DNA of 64,000 bases, from assembly GCA_016858145.1 (NCBI GenBank), contig JAEHOE010000221.1, forward strand, positions 46,397 to 110,396, given 5' to 3'. The notes under the pieces are model-generated. The model saw only the letters and a program-made list of their open reading frames with translations. It was not told where the DNA came from and did no database searches. Below are positions 45,890-55,620 of this stretch, piece by piece. Numbering within the stretch: position 1 is the first letter of the stretch; each line of letters begins with the position of its first letter. This stretch comes from Edaphochlamys debaryana. Its lineage: Eukaryota; Chlorophyta; Chlorophyceae; Chlamydomonadales. Position numbers and translations under genes: made by a program.

Positions 45890-46080
45890 AGTTGTAGCGT
45901 CGTTGACGCCGTCACGCGCTCCCGCCGCCAGGCAGCGCCCCAGCGTAGAAGCAGAGTGCCGTCTAACGCAATGGGCAGGCCGCAGGGGCCGCGGGAAGCC
46001 CTGGCGAGGGACGCGGGCGACCCGTTTGAGGACTGCCGACGCGTTTGCGGTGTTCTCCCGAGGCACGCTTAAGCTCCTGC
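45890..46080 (+). repeat. Composite repeat X, right part, diverged third copy
   Basis: CGCCGCCAGGCAGCGC, GGGGCCGCGGGAAGCCCTGG, GCCGACGCGTTTGCGG and GTTCTCCCGAGGCACGC are collinear with 15,325-15,465. They are separated by substitutions and indels. Confidence 0.7.
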
Positions 46081-46282
46081 GAGCCGCGCGTGCCACGCAT
46101 GCTGCATTAGGCGTGTCGCCTACATGATGCGCCTCGTCGCGCTGCAACACGCGACGGGGTGCACGTGCCGTGCCGCCGCCACGCGGCCACGCGGCCTCCC
46201 TCCCCCCGCAGCCCCCTGCGCCGGCTGCGACCCACCGGCGACCCACCGGCCATGCACACGCAACCCAAGTCCCACTCCCAAA

Positions 46283-46413
46283 AAAAGGGGGGGCAAGCCC
46301 GGACTGCTGCGCAGCTCAGTGGTTTACAATGAAGGACCCCCCTGGGGTCACAGCGCTGAACGCTGGGGCCAAGCGACCCACCTCACGGGCTTGCCCCCTG
46401 CAAGCCAGAACGC
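46283..46413 (-). repeat. Short 3'-tail repeat, second copy
   Basis: Same family as 3,116-3,231. Its ends GGGGGCAAGCCCG and CGGGCTTGCCCCC are inverted relative to each other, so the 130-bp unit resembles a small foldback element or a structured retroelement tail. Confidence 0.5.
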
Positions 46414-46613
46414 AAGTCCCTGTCATAACTTGCACTGACCATACTCAGGTCCCACCTTAGTCCTTGGCACGCAATGACCATGCTCAGCGTGTATCGATGG
46501 CCCCTCCTCGGCCGCGCCTCCTACCAGTAACCGTTCACCGTTCATCATGTGCTCACACTATTGGCCGTACACCTCTCGATCCTGGCTCTCCCGGCCCCAC
46601 ATACACTCCCACT

Positions 46614-46800
46614 CTGCGGCTCCCTCCCGTTTGTTATGCGCCGCAGAGGGCTATGTCCCCTCTCCTCAAGGTACACATCCCATCAAACGCCACGTGTAGC
46701 TCACCCGGTCCCCGCCCCTTCCCTGCGGCTCCCTCCCGTTTGTTATGCGCCGCCGGGCGAACCCCCCCCCCCTGCGGCTCCCTCCCGTTTGTTATGCGCC
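46614..46800 (+). repeat. 29-bp repeat, three spaced copies
   Basis: A 29-bp unit beginning CTGCGGCTCCCTCCCGTTTG and ending TTATGCGCC occurs unchanged at 46,614-46,642, 46,723-46,751 and 46,772-46,800, with unequal spacers of 80 and 20 bp. Confidence 0.85.
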
Positions 46801-46821
46801 TCAGCGTATGCCCCGCCTCCA

Positions 46822-48510
46822 TCAAGGGGCGTCCGGGCCTGCATACTGCACTGATCCGTCCGCCCTGGCCGCTAGGAAAGGGTGGTCGGTTGGTACCTCG
46901 TCCCAGCCCCTGTGCGTGAGCCCAACCTCCGCAAAACACTGCAAGCGGCCCTCAAACTCGCCTCGTGCTACTGCTAAAACCTGTGCCATCATCAAGGAGT
47001 GGTCCTGAGCGTCCCTGTGCGCATACTTGTACCTTCTGGCCCGGTCCATCGCGAATATCGCGGCCAGACACACCACGTCCCACACTCGCGCATGAATCCC
47101 GGTGCCCTCTGGGGGCACAGCAAGCCACACCTCGTGTCGTTTCACCGCCCTGCCAATACCATGACTGAGGCGCATACGAACACGAACACAATCTCGGCCA
47201 AACCGCTTTCAGGCTTGCCACTGCTTCTGCTGATGCCGTGTCTGTGCCGTACGCCTCCTGAATGTAAAGTGCATGCTTCCGTGCTAGCTTAACCCGAGCC
47301 GGTCCCAATTGCAAGTGCGTGGCCAGGCTAACGTCATCTTTGCCAAGCTGACGTCCTCCCAGCCTATGCCCCTGGCAATGTTCGCCCAAGCCTCTTCTTC
47401 CCCTGGGGCGGCTGCCTGATCGTCCACCCCCCGTGCTGCTTCGGCCCACCCGGCCGGGAGCCGGCTAATAAGCGCGCCCAGGCGCTGTCCCATGTCTAGT
47501 CCATTGCGGAGTGCTTGCGGGAGCGCTCCCACTTGCGTGCCCAAAATGCTCTGTACTACCCTTTCGGTGTATGACCTGTTGATCTGGGCCCTCGCCCGTG
47601 CGAGAGCCCGGCCTATGCTGTCCTCCAGCCCGTGCATCCCTCGGATGCGCTCAAGCTCATCTAGGCAGCGGACTGCCGTGCCTACTGTCCGCAGTCCCGG
47701 AACCGCGAACAGATCTGTGAACTCGCCTTCGAGGCCCCAGCTTGGGGCGTTGTTGTTGATGTTCCCCGCGGGCAGGGCAGGGTTGCCCCAAAGCGGTGCA
47801 TTGTAGACCCAGGCTCCGGCTGGCATGGGTGCAATCACTTGGGCCCGGGGCAGCAGCGCTAGCGCGCCTGCCACGCGCACCAGTGCCGGTGAGGTTGCGC
47901 GTTGGACTGTGGCCCCCAAGATGCGGAGACCGGTCGACGAGGTCGGGCGCCGCATTGTCAGGAGGCAGAGCGGGTGTGCTGCTGGGTGGGTTGAGCGGAG
48001 CAGGGAGACGAGCGGCGCAGTCCACGGCGGGCGGTAGCGGAGGAGGCCGCAGGCGCCCAGGATGCCACGGACTGCCGCACTCGCGTGCCTGGCGCCAGTG
48101 TGCTCGACGAGGGGGAGCAGGCCGAAGCCGCCAACTGCCGGGGAGAGGTACATGCAGCTCGTGGGTGCTCCTGCGGGCAGCGCGTTGGGGTTGTCCCTGT
48201 ATCGAGCAGGCGTCATGTTGCGGTCGGTCAGGGCCGCCACCGTGCCCACTAGGTGCTCTGTCGCCGTACGAGGGGGTAGGCCGTTGTGTTGGCAGTGGTA
48301 GAGGAGGGTGCCCAGGCCGTAGGCGGACAGGCATGAGGCAACGCCGAAGGCTGAGAGGCCCATCCTCGCGATCAGAGTCAGGCGGCTGAGGAACTTGTCC
48401 AGCAGGGGGGGAGGGAGGGGAGTGGCCGCCGTTGGTTGTGTGGAGAACGTGACGCCAAGGGTGCGTGCAGCGGCGGCGAGGTGGAGGCCGGCAATCTGCT
48501 CCGCAGCCGG
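46822..48510 (-). pseudogene. LINE ORF2 post-RT fragment
   Basis: On the minus strand it begins just after the RT with RTLGVTFSTQP (about 48,460). It continues as an open frame to 47,284 (GLSAFGVASCLSAYGLGTLL, SPAVGGFGLLPLVEHTGARH, WVYNAPLWGNPALPAGN, RAQINRSYTERVVQSILGT). After frame changes it ends with IGRAVKRHEVWLAVPPEG, VWDVVCLAAIFAMDRARRYK, and WDEVPTDHPFLAARADG (46,822-47,175). The CCHC-like zinc segment found in the two longer copies is missing, so an internal deletion lies near 47,180-47,284. Confidence 0.75.
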
Positions 48511-49659
48511 GGGTCCGGGGTGGGGGTGCTGCTGGAGGGTTCAAGCCTTGGGGTCCAGCCTTCGGGATGATTTATGGTCCATGCTGGTCCACGATGCCGA
48601 AAAGTGCTCTGCGCTGCTGGAACCAAATCCAGGCGCCCCCCCCTGACGAAACCCACCGGGCCACCCCGACGTTGCCTTCATGCTTTACCACGGCCGCGGA
48701 GTGACTGGCGGTCCGGAGCCGAGCGTTTAAGGCGTTGGCTTGCCCCAGGGTACGTTTGGGACTTTGGGATTGGTAAGCGCGTGGGCAGTTGCAAGGGTGA
48801 AGGGGCGGGGCGTGATGCGGGAGCATGGGGGCGAGATGAGCGATGTGGGTTGGAGGTTGGGGATACTGGGAGCCCCCGAACCTGAGCGGCTCTCTGCCCG
48901 CACAGGCGGTTGCCAGTGGCAGGCGTGTGCCACCTGGGCGGTGCAGGCAAGAAAGGGTGCCGTGGGAGCGGCTGGAGGAGGCAGGCACAGCCTCCGAGGG
49001 CGAGGAGTGAGTGAATCCGAGGTGTAAGCTGAGTGTGTGCCACTGCCCCTGAGATCCGGTTGAAAGGGGGAAACGGGGCTACGCCCTTGCCATCGGGTCC
49101 CAGCGCACAGTGCTCGTCAATTTAAAGTTCGTCCAGAATGTTAGGCGTGTCAGACGGGTCATGGCACCGCTCACTCAGAGTGCGGTCGCCGGGACGAAGG
49201 GCCCACGGACGAACGCATGTAAAGCCGCGTGTTACTTATCGCTATCCATCAGCGACGACTCGCGCCCTTTGCGGAGGCGACGGTGCAGTTGAAGTTTTGG
49301 GATGCGCGTACGGCGGGGTCGGGTCTGGTCCAGGTGCTGTCACGACGCTGGTACATCACGCCAGGCCTCAGCTTCCGCCCATGTCGGCTCACCACCGCTT
49401 GCGCTACTCCTGGCACATCGTCTGTATCCCTCAGCAAACTTCTGCCCACGCCTGTCTACCGTATAGCCTCATGCCGTGTTCACACGCAAACCGATTCACC
49501 ACGCCACCCCGCCAACCTCATGCCACGTGAGGTGGGGTTATCATACGCACGGCAAAGGGGGGCCACCGCGCCCTGCGCCCCACTTCTGGCGCCTGCCTGC
49601 CCCTCCTTCCCTGCACAGTCCCGCCTGCTTCGCCACAAACCCCCCTTACCCAGTTTCTC
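48511..49659. other. Spacer between LINE and DIRS remnants
   Basis: It contains GGGGCTACGCCC at 49,075-49,086 and the region downstream of the recombinase stop, which may hold the DIRS-like element's terminal repeat. No gene is supported. Confidence 0.35.
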
Positions 49660-50826
49660 CTACATGCGGGCAGTAACCCTCTTCCGCGTCGCCACCGACG
49701 GGTGCAGGTACCGTTTCACCGCCAGCGAATGCCAGCGCCCGTGCTCCATAATCTTCTCCAGCGAAGCCCCTGCCTCTGCCGCCGCGGTCGCCCCCCCGTG
49801 ACGTAGGCTGTGTGAGGACCACTTGCCCGGGTCCCCCGCTACCCCTGGGAACGACGCCTCTAGTTCTTTCATTAATGCGCGCAAGCGGCGGGTCAATGTC
49901 GCCTTGTGCCACCCCGCCGGTCCCGCCGCGTCGATGGGGCCGAAGAGGGGGTCTGATGCGCCCGCCCCTGCCCGAGAGCGGCCGCCCGCGTGGCGCATCA
50001 CCACGGTCCTGATGGGTACCCCGCAGGCCGCCTGGTCCGCTAAGATCACTTCTACCCCCACCGCCGACTGGTCCGTCTTGCTCCGAGCGATAAACACCCG
50101 CACGCCACCGCCGGGAAGCGCCGTCACGTCTCCCAGCCGCAGCCCCGCCAGCTCACTGCGCCGCAGCATTCCGAAGGAGCCGGTCACCAGCCAGGCGGAG
50201 TCCTGCTCCCGCTGTGGCGCCTGCTCAGGCCGATCCAGGGCCGCCCGCCGCAGCCAGCCGACCGCCAGCACCACCAGCGGTAGGGGAAACGGAGCCTTGC
50301 GAGACAGCGGCGCCCCGGGGGCGCCAAGGCCGCAGGACCGAAGCGCCTGGGCCAGCGTGGTCCGTACCGCAGGGTGCCGGCTGATTGCATCCTCAGGCGG
50401 GCATTGCCGTGAGCGCTGCCAGTCCGCCAGCGCCGTCAGGGATCCCGATAGGGTTGAGCCTGCCAGCTGTCGCTCCGACTGCCACGTGAGGAAGAGTGAG
50501 ACCAATTGGGTTGAGCGGCTCGCCCAAGCCGGGCGGGAAGGCGGCTGAGTGCGGCAGGCCGAGGGAAGTGGCGAAGCGGACGAAGCCCCTCGTATGTCAC
50601 CGCCGACCCCACTGCTCCGGAGCGTGAAAAGCCGGGCCGACAGCTGGGACACGGGCCCGCCGCCATCGCCTGAGCGCGGGCCTCGGCCAGTAGGCAGGGC
50701 GGGCAGCGCATCCATCCGCCAGCGTAGGCGCCAGCCGGCAGGCCGCAGCACCGGCGGTGCGCCACGGTTGGGCAGGCGTCGCATTGGAGGTCCGCCCAAC
50801 CCGTGGGGAGGCCGCATCCAAAGCAC
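49660..50826 (-). CDS. Tyrosine recombinase of a DIRS-like retrotransposon
   Basis: Open frame of 388 codons. The catalytic set of a tyrosine recombinase is visible in order: Arg in GMLRRSELAGLRLGDV (about 225), the beta-hairpin Lys in ARSKTDQS (about 250), HSLRHGGA (H339, R342), EHGRWHS (W near 365) and the nucleophile Tyr in VKRYLHPS (about 373). The first 100 residues are Pro/Arg-rich and may not belong; the start is uncertain. RNase H and methyltransferase-like segments of DIRS pol lie just upstream on the same strand, which fixes the class. DIRS elements use this enzyme to insert a circular DNA intermediate. Unlike its neighbours this frame is undamaged. Confidence 0.8.
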   Translation of the reverse strand: MLWMRPPHGLGGPPMRRLPNRGAPPVLRPAGWRLRWRMDALPALPTGRGPRSGDGGGPVSQLSARLFTLRSSGVGGDIRGASSASPLPSACRTQPPSRPAWASRSTQLVSLFLTWQSERQLAGSTLSGSLTALADWQRSRQCPPEDAISRHPAVRTTLAQALRSCGLGAPGAPLSRKAPFPLPLVVLAVGWLRRAALDRPEQAPQREQDSAWLVTGSFGMLRRSELAGLRLGDVTALPGGGVRVFIARSKTDQSAVGVEVILADQAACGVPIRTVVMRHAGGRSRAGAGASDPLFGPIDAAGPAGWHKATLTRRLRALMKELEASFPGVAGDPGKWSSHSLRHGGATAAAEAGASLEKIMEHGRWHSLAVKRYLHPSVATRKRVTARM

Positions 50827-51071
50827 GGCGGCCCGACGGCGCCTGTGGGCTCCAGCGGCGGGCAGCGGAGGCGGCCGTCAAGGGAGCCTCAGCACTAGGA
50901 GTCATACGGCGCTGGCGGGGCCAGCTCCCCCCATGGCCACCGGCATAGATCAAGACCCTGTGCCAAAACCTGGACCACCCTGAAAGGCGATGCTGCGCTC
51001 CGCACAAACTTGGAAAACGAACCCCGCTTCCGCCACAAAGGCACAACTACCGTTGCCCGCGTAAGGGCATT

Positions 51072-51254
51072 CTAGCGCGCGGCCCCACTTATCACGCCCA
51101 GGACCTCATACACAAGCGACGGGGGCGGGAAGGCCCACAACACCTTGCCCGCCAACTCGGCCTCCCTCCTAAGCACGGACCGGGCGGGGCCATAGAACTC
51201 GGAGCACCCCCGTTGCTTATTTGAACCCAACGTATCACAACAACAGCCCACCAT
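51072..51254 (-). pseudogene. DIRS-like pol, methyltransferase-like segment
   Basis: The frame ends SEFYGPARSVLRREAELAGK then VLWAFPPPSLVYEVLGVISG. DIRS pol proteins have, after RNase H, a segment with an F-x-N/S start and a W-A-NPP-x-x-L loop; here NPP reads FPPP, so a key residue is altered. The match is by layout only. Confidence 0.4.
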
Positions 51255-51278
51255 GGGACGGAAAGGGCCCGGCGGGCA

Positions 51279-51918
51279 TCAAGACTCAAACACCCACCCC
51301 CTCAGTATCAGAATATGCTCCGCCCGAATCTCAAACCCATGCGTTATGGCCAGCCTCGCTACCCCTCGGCACAGCTCCCTGCCCGCTGGGACCCGCGTTT
51401 GATTCACGGCGCTGACCGCCTGCGTGTTATTGGACCGGATGAGCACGCGGCGACCGGCCAACTGCGGGCCCCACGCCTGAAGCGCCCTCTCAATGTCCTT
51501 TAGCTCCCGCCAAGCCACCGCCAGGCGCTGGTCGATCCCTGACCACGGCCCTTGCAGCCCTGCCTCGTCCCATGCCGCGCCAAAGCCCACGCCGCTCGCA
51601 AATCAGTGAAGATGCACGCCCCCGTAGATGGCTCCAGGAAATCCCTCCTTACTAAGTGGATGGGGACAAGCGTCTGGCGGCGGACCCCATCCCAGACGGC
51701 GGCGTTGCCGCCGCCGTCCTGTAAAACTTCGGCCCAGAAGCGCAGGTCAGCCAGGCAGTCCGCGCTGAGGCGACAGAGTCTGGGAGGTGGTCGTGTAGTG
51801 GAGAAAGCGAGTCGTACACTCCTTGAGGAAGCCGAAGCCCCAGCGGCAGGCGCGGGCGACAAACGTGTGCAAACCCAGACGGGGCGCCCGAGGCTAGTGG
51901 GGTGGGTGGGTGGGTCAA
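51279..51918 (-). pseudogene. DIRS-like pol, RT connection and RNase H, frameshifted
   Basis: The first frame (51,862-51,600) holds RLSADCLADLRFWAEVLQDG and GACIFTD, the linker and first RNase H strand. The second frame (51,590-51,279) continues FASGVGFGAAWDEAGLQGPW, WRELKDIERALQAWGPQLAG, RRVLIRSNNTQAVSAVNQ. The frame change falls exactly in the catalytic TDAS block. The usual Asp of the D-N-T-x-A motif is Asn (SNNTQAV). The copy is therefore dead, although its recombinase frame is open. The RT domain is absent upstream. Confidence 0.65.
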
Positions 51919-52465
51919 AACTCTCAGCTACGCCGGATCACCGTAAGCCATGGTCACGCCTGGTCGCTGCACGCTAAAGCCAAGGTGTCATGGTATTAAG
52001 AAGTAATGAAAGACAAAGCAGCAACAGCCGGCCTGCCCACTCAGCTTGGCGACGGCTTGCATGGCGCGACCACACACGATACCCGCACTGCGGCACACGT
52101 ACCTGCCCCCTTCCATTCCGAGCCCCCCCCAGCTCTTCCCTTCACATCCCCTGACCTGGCCCGTTTCCCCCGCCGTACACACCCCCAAACCGCCCCCTAG
52201 GTGGGACACCTCCCCCCCAGGGTGCCACGTTGGCTCGGCCGACGAGCGAGACGAAACCCGGACACAGACGCAGCAGGGCTCGCTTTGCGTACCTATGATG
52301 CTATGTTGCTATGAAGACTGCAAAGCCTGTCGATGTCGTTGGCGAGTCAGCGCGTGCCCCGGTTGGCAGCCCCCCTGGCCACCTTCCGTCGACACCCGCG
52401 TGTGCCCTCATCAGAGCCTCCTCACACCCCAGCTAACATGCGATTTCCCCAAAAGGCATGGTGTT
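51919..52465. other. Spacer before the macrosatellite
   Basis: No domain and no repeat partner. C-rich tracts at 52,100-52,220 give long, meaningless open frames. Confidence 0.35.
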
Positions 52466-54640
52466 CTATATGAAAGCGCCGGTCTGCTACCATATGCACT
52501 GGCTGACGAGGAGTCCCGTGTTCGTCGTTGGGACGGCGCGAAGACCCTTCTTCTTTTGCAAGCCATTGAAGCGAGCGCTCTGGTTGAGGCTCACGACGTT
52601 CACGCCAAGGTAAAGCATCAAGTAGGGCACGCACTGCAACGAAACGCGAAACGCGGACAGAGGGAGGTCGCGCATCTTGGCAAGCTGCCGACGCGCGAGA
52701 CAGCCTGAAAGTGCAAGTAGAGGGATCACCTATAACACGAGGATAGGCAGTCGCGCTAGTGAAAGCGCCGGTCTGCGCAGCAACATCGCCGTCGTGCAGC
52801 CCCGCGGTGGGCGAACCCCACCCCCACTCAGCCCCCCGGCTCCAGCCAGACCAAGTGCCCTCCCCATGTACGCCCGCGCACGAACCACGAAGCAGGGCCC
52901 CCGCAGGAGCGACGCTCAATGGAGGGGGCCGGGCCCCCGCACGCCGACGGGCAATAAGGCAAGGCGGGCCCGGCACACACGTGGTCGACAAGCGGCCCCG
53001 CAACGCAACACACAATCCCGCCCGCGCCCCTGCAGCCTGCCCCCGATGTAGCCTCGGCCCGCCTGTCAAGACAGCAGACACGTGGGAGCAGCCCACAGAC
53101 ATGCGTGTCCTCGCCTCCCCCCCCCCACCGCCTTGATGGTCCTGGGCGCCAGGCCAGCCAGCAGACACTGGCCCCGTAGTGCACACTCACGCCCACCGCG
53201 TCGCCCCCGCAGGCAGCCTCGGCCATCCCAGACAGCGCCACAAGCAACGGTCCGGCAGCAAGGAGGCGTCTAGAGACACCGTGCACAAGACGAAGCTGAA
53301 ACGACGCAGCACCCCCAAGCCACAGCGACAAGACCCCGCAGTAGCGGGCTTCGGGCTGCATGAGCACGAGCTCACGCGCGGAGGCTTGGGAGCCCACACT
53401 CCGGCAGCGACGCCAGCTCCCTCTGCTGAGAGTCTCCCCTGCTGGCCACACCTCCGCCGCATGCCTTGGCGCATCGGAACCCTGCGCAAGGTGCCGTGTA
53501 CCTCGTCCCTCACGCGGCCTTGCTGCCACCCCCCCGTCTCCAGCTGCAGGCAAGCCCCCTGCGCCCCCATCCAGAGGCTGTGCACCACCAGCTTGTCCGC
53601 TCTTGAAGGCAGCGCCAAGCCCGCCCTGCATGGACCTGGCCGCTTGGTCTCGTCAAGGCCACGCGGCCAAGCTGCCTCTGATCCCCCAACCCTGCTTGGG
53701 AAGCCGCTCCACCGCCCACGCCGCATGCAGGCAAGCCCCAGGGACTGCTGCGGCTGGGCGCAGAAGGGCTGACACTCAAGTCCTTGAGCCGGGCGTAGGA
53801 CCAGATCCGGGCGGGGCCCAGAGCACGAGCCTCCTCACGAGGCCGCGGCGCCCCCACGTGTGGCCCCCGCCACGGCCACGGCCGTCTGCAGCGTGATGCC
53901 TCCCGCCGCCGAGCTCCGGACCCCACGCAGCTGCCCGTGCCCCTGCCTCTCGAGGCGGAAGCACGCGGACCAGGCCCCTCGTGAAGGCTTGCTGCCGCGA
54001 CACACCACCCGGGAAAGCGCAAGGCTCAAGGCCAGGGGGCGGCTTGGGGTGGCTGTGCCCCACACGCCCGGACCTCGCCGGACCCCAGAGCGCTGCATTG
54101 GCGCGCTTGTGCAGCCCTCGCCAGGCACTGACAGACCTCCAGGCTGCTGCTGGCTGCAGCCGCGCGGTGCTCCGGTCGCAGGTCGGCGAGGGCGCCAATG
54201 GATGCAGGCTTGGCGAGTGCGAGCGCCACTGTCAAGCTGCAGAGGCGTAGACAGATGCTGCAGCTACCATATGCACTGGCTGACGAGGAGTCCCGTGTTC
54301 GTCGTTGGGACGGCGCGAAGACCCTTCTTCTTTTGCAAGCCATTGAAGCGAGCGCTCTGGTTGAGGCTTACGACGTTCACGCCAAGGTAAAGCATCAAGT
54401 AGGGCACGCACTGCAATGAAACGCGAAACGCGGACAGAGCGAGGTCGCGCATCTTGGCAAGCTGCCGACGCGCGAGACAGCCTGAGAGTGCAAGTAGAGG
54501 GATCACCTATAACACGAGGATAGGCAGTCGCGCTAGTGAAAGCGCCGGTCTGCGCAGCAACATCGCCGTCGTGCAGCCAAGCGTGCAGCCCGGAGGGTAC
54601 TCACGACGTAGGATACGACTAAGGACTGGTCGGGGGATAC

Positions 54641-54896
54641 AGCATGAGAGCCTGCAGGCTGTAGCTTCGGGGGCCTAGTCGCTATCCTGGATACACCTTG
54701 GGGACCGGCAGGATGCGACTTCGGGGGCAAGCCCCGCAGCCGGGATGCAGGTTGGGGACCGGCAGGATGCGACTTCGGGGGCAAGCCCCGCAGCCGGGAT
54801 GCAGGTTGGGGACCGGCAGGATGCGACTTCGGGGGCAAGCCCCGCAGCCGGGATGCAGGTTGGGGACCGGCAGGATGCGACTTCGGGGGCAAGCCC
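54641..54896 (+). repeat. 54-bp minisatellite A
   Basis: Units begin GACCGGCAGGATGCGACTTC at 54,703, 54,757, 54,811 and 54,865, the last cut short; a degenerate unit precedes them. Each contains GGGGGCAAGCCCC, an interrupted palindrome. A length of 54 (18 codons) keeps several frames open, an arithmetic effect rather than evidence of coding. Confidence 0.95.
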
Positions 54897-55186
54897 ACTC
54901 TCGTCCTTACAGAGTGCAGTGGGGCTGCAGCAGCGCCGGTCAGCCTTTGGTCGGCAGATTAGGCACACTCAGCACGGAGACTATGAGTACTGAGTCTGCG
55001 GCGGTGGGCACTGCGGGGGGGGGGGGCCTGTGGCGGACTTCTGCTGCAGCAGCGCGGGGTGGGGGGCGGGTGGCATTGGCAGCACAGACCTGTGGACACG
55101 CGTCGTTGCATGTTGGATGTTGCATGACTAGTGGAGGAGGTTCTGCTTGAAAGCTGGGGCTTCTGTAGCGGGACAGCTGGGGCGGG

Positions 55187-55530
55187 CCAAGTGCCCAGCC
55201 GAGATGCAGGTGCCAGGGGGCCGGGATGCAAGTACCGGGGCCAAGTGCCCAGCCGAGATGCAGGTGCCAGGGGGCCGGGATGCAAGTACCGGGGCCGACT
55301 CCCCAGCCGAGATGCAGGTGCCAGGGGGCCGGGATGCAAGTACCGGGGCCAAGTGCCCAGCCGGGATGCAGGTGCCAGGGGGCCGGGATGCAAGTACCGG
55401 GGCCAAGTGCCCAGCCGAGATGCAGGTGCCAGGGGGCCGGGATGCAAGTACCGGGGCCGACTCCCCAGCCGGGATGCAGGTGCCAGGGGGTCGGGATGCA
55501 AGTCCCGGGGCTGACTGCCTAGCTGGGATG
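55187..55530 (+). repeat. 54-bp minisatellite B, with a three-unit higher order
   Basis: Units start GAGATGCAGG or GGGATGCAGG at 55,201, 55,255, 55,309, 55,363, 55,417, 55,471 and 55,525. The unit aligns with minisatellite A over its whole length (both carry GATGCAGGT, a second GGATGC, GGGGCAAG/GGGGCCAAG and CAGCC). Variant words at the end of each unit follow the order AAGTG, AAGTG, GACTC, AAGTG, AAGTG, GACTC, a 162-bp higher-order repeat. Confidence 0.93.
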
Positions 55531-55620
55531 CAGGTTGGGCCGACCAGAACTTTTGCGGGGATAGAAGTGCGGGGCGTCGTGAGTACCCTCCATGCAGCCC
55601 CGCGGTGGGCGAACCCCACA

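Larger units (their letters stand above)
54591..55592. mobile_element. TIR element of about 1 kb carrying two minisatellites
   Basis: GGAGGGTACTCACGAC at 54,592-54,607 is matched by its perfect reverse complement at 55,576-55,591. The flanks are TGCAGCCC on the left (54,583-54,590, plus one C) and on the right (55,593-55,600). In intact units this octamer occurs once, so it is a likely 8-bp target duplication. Eight-bp duplications suggest hAT; nine would suggest a MULE. No transposase is present; nearly all the interior is tandem 54-bp repeat. Confidence 0.75.

Noticed and set aside
54641..55530. CRISPR-like spaced repeats
   Set aside because: The arrays are head-to-tail minisatellites without unique spacers, and the surroundings are eukaryotic.
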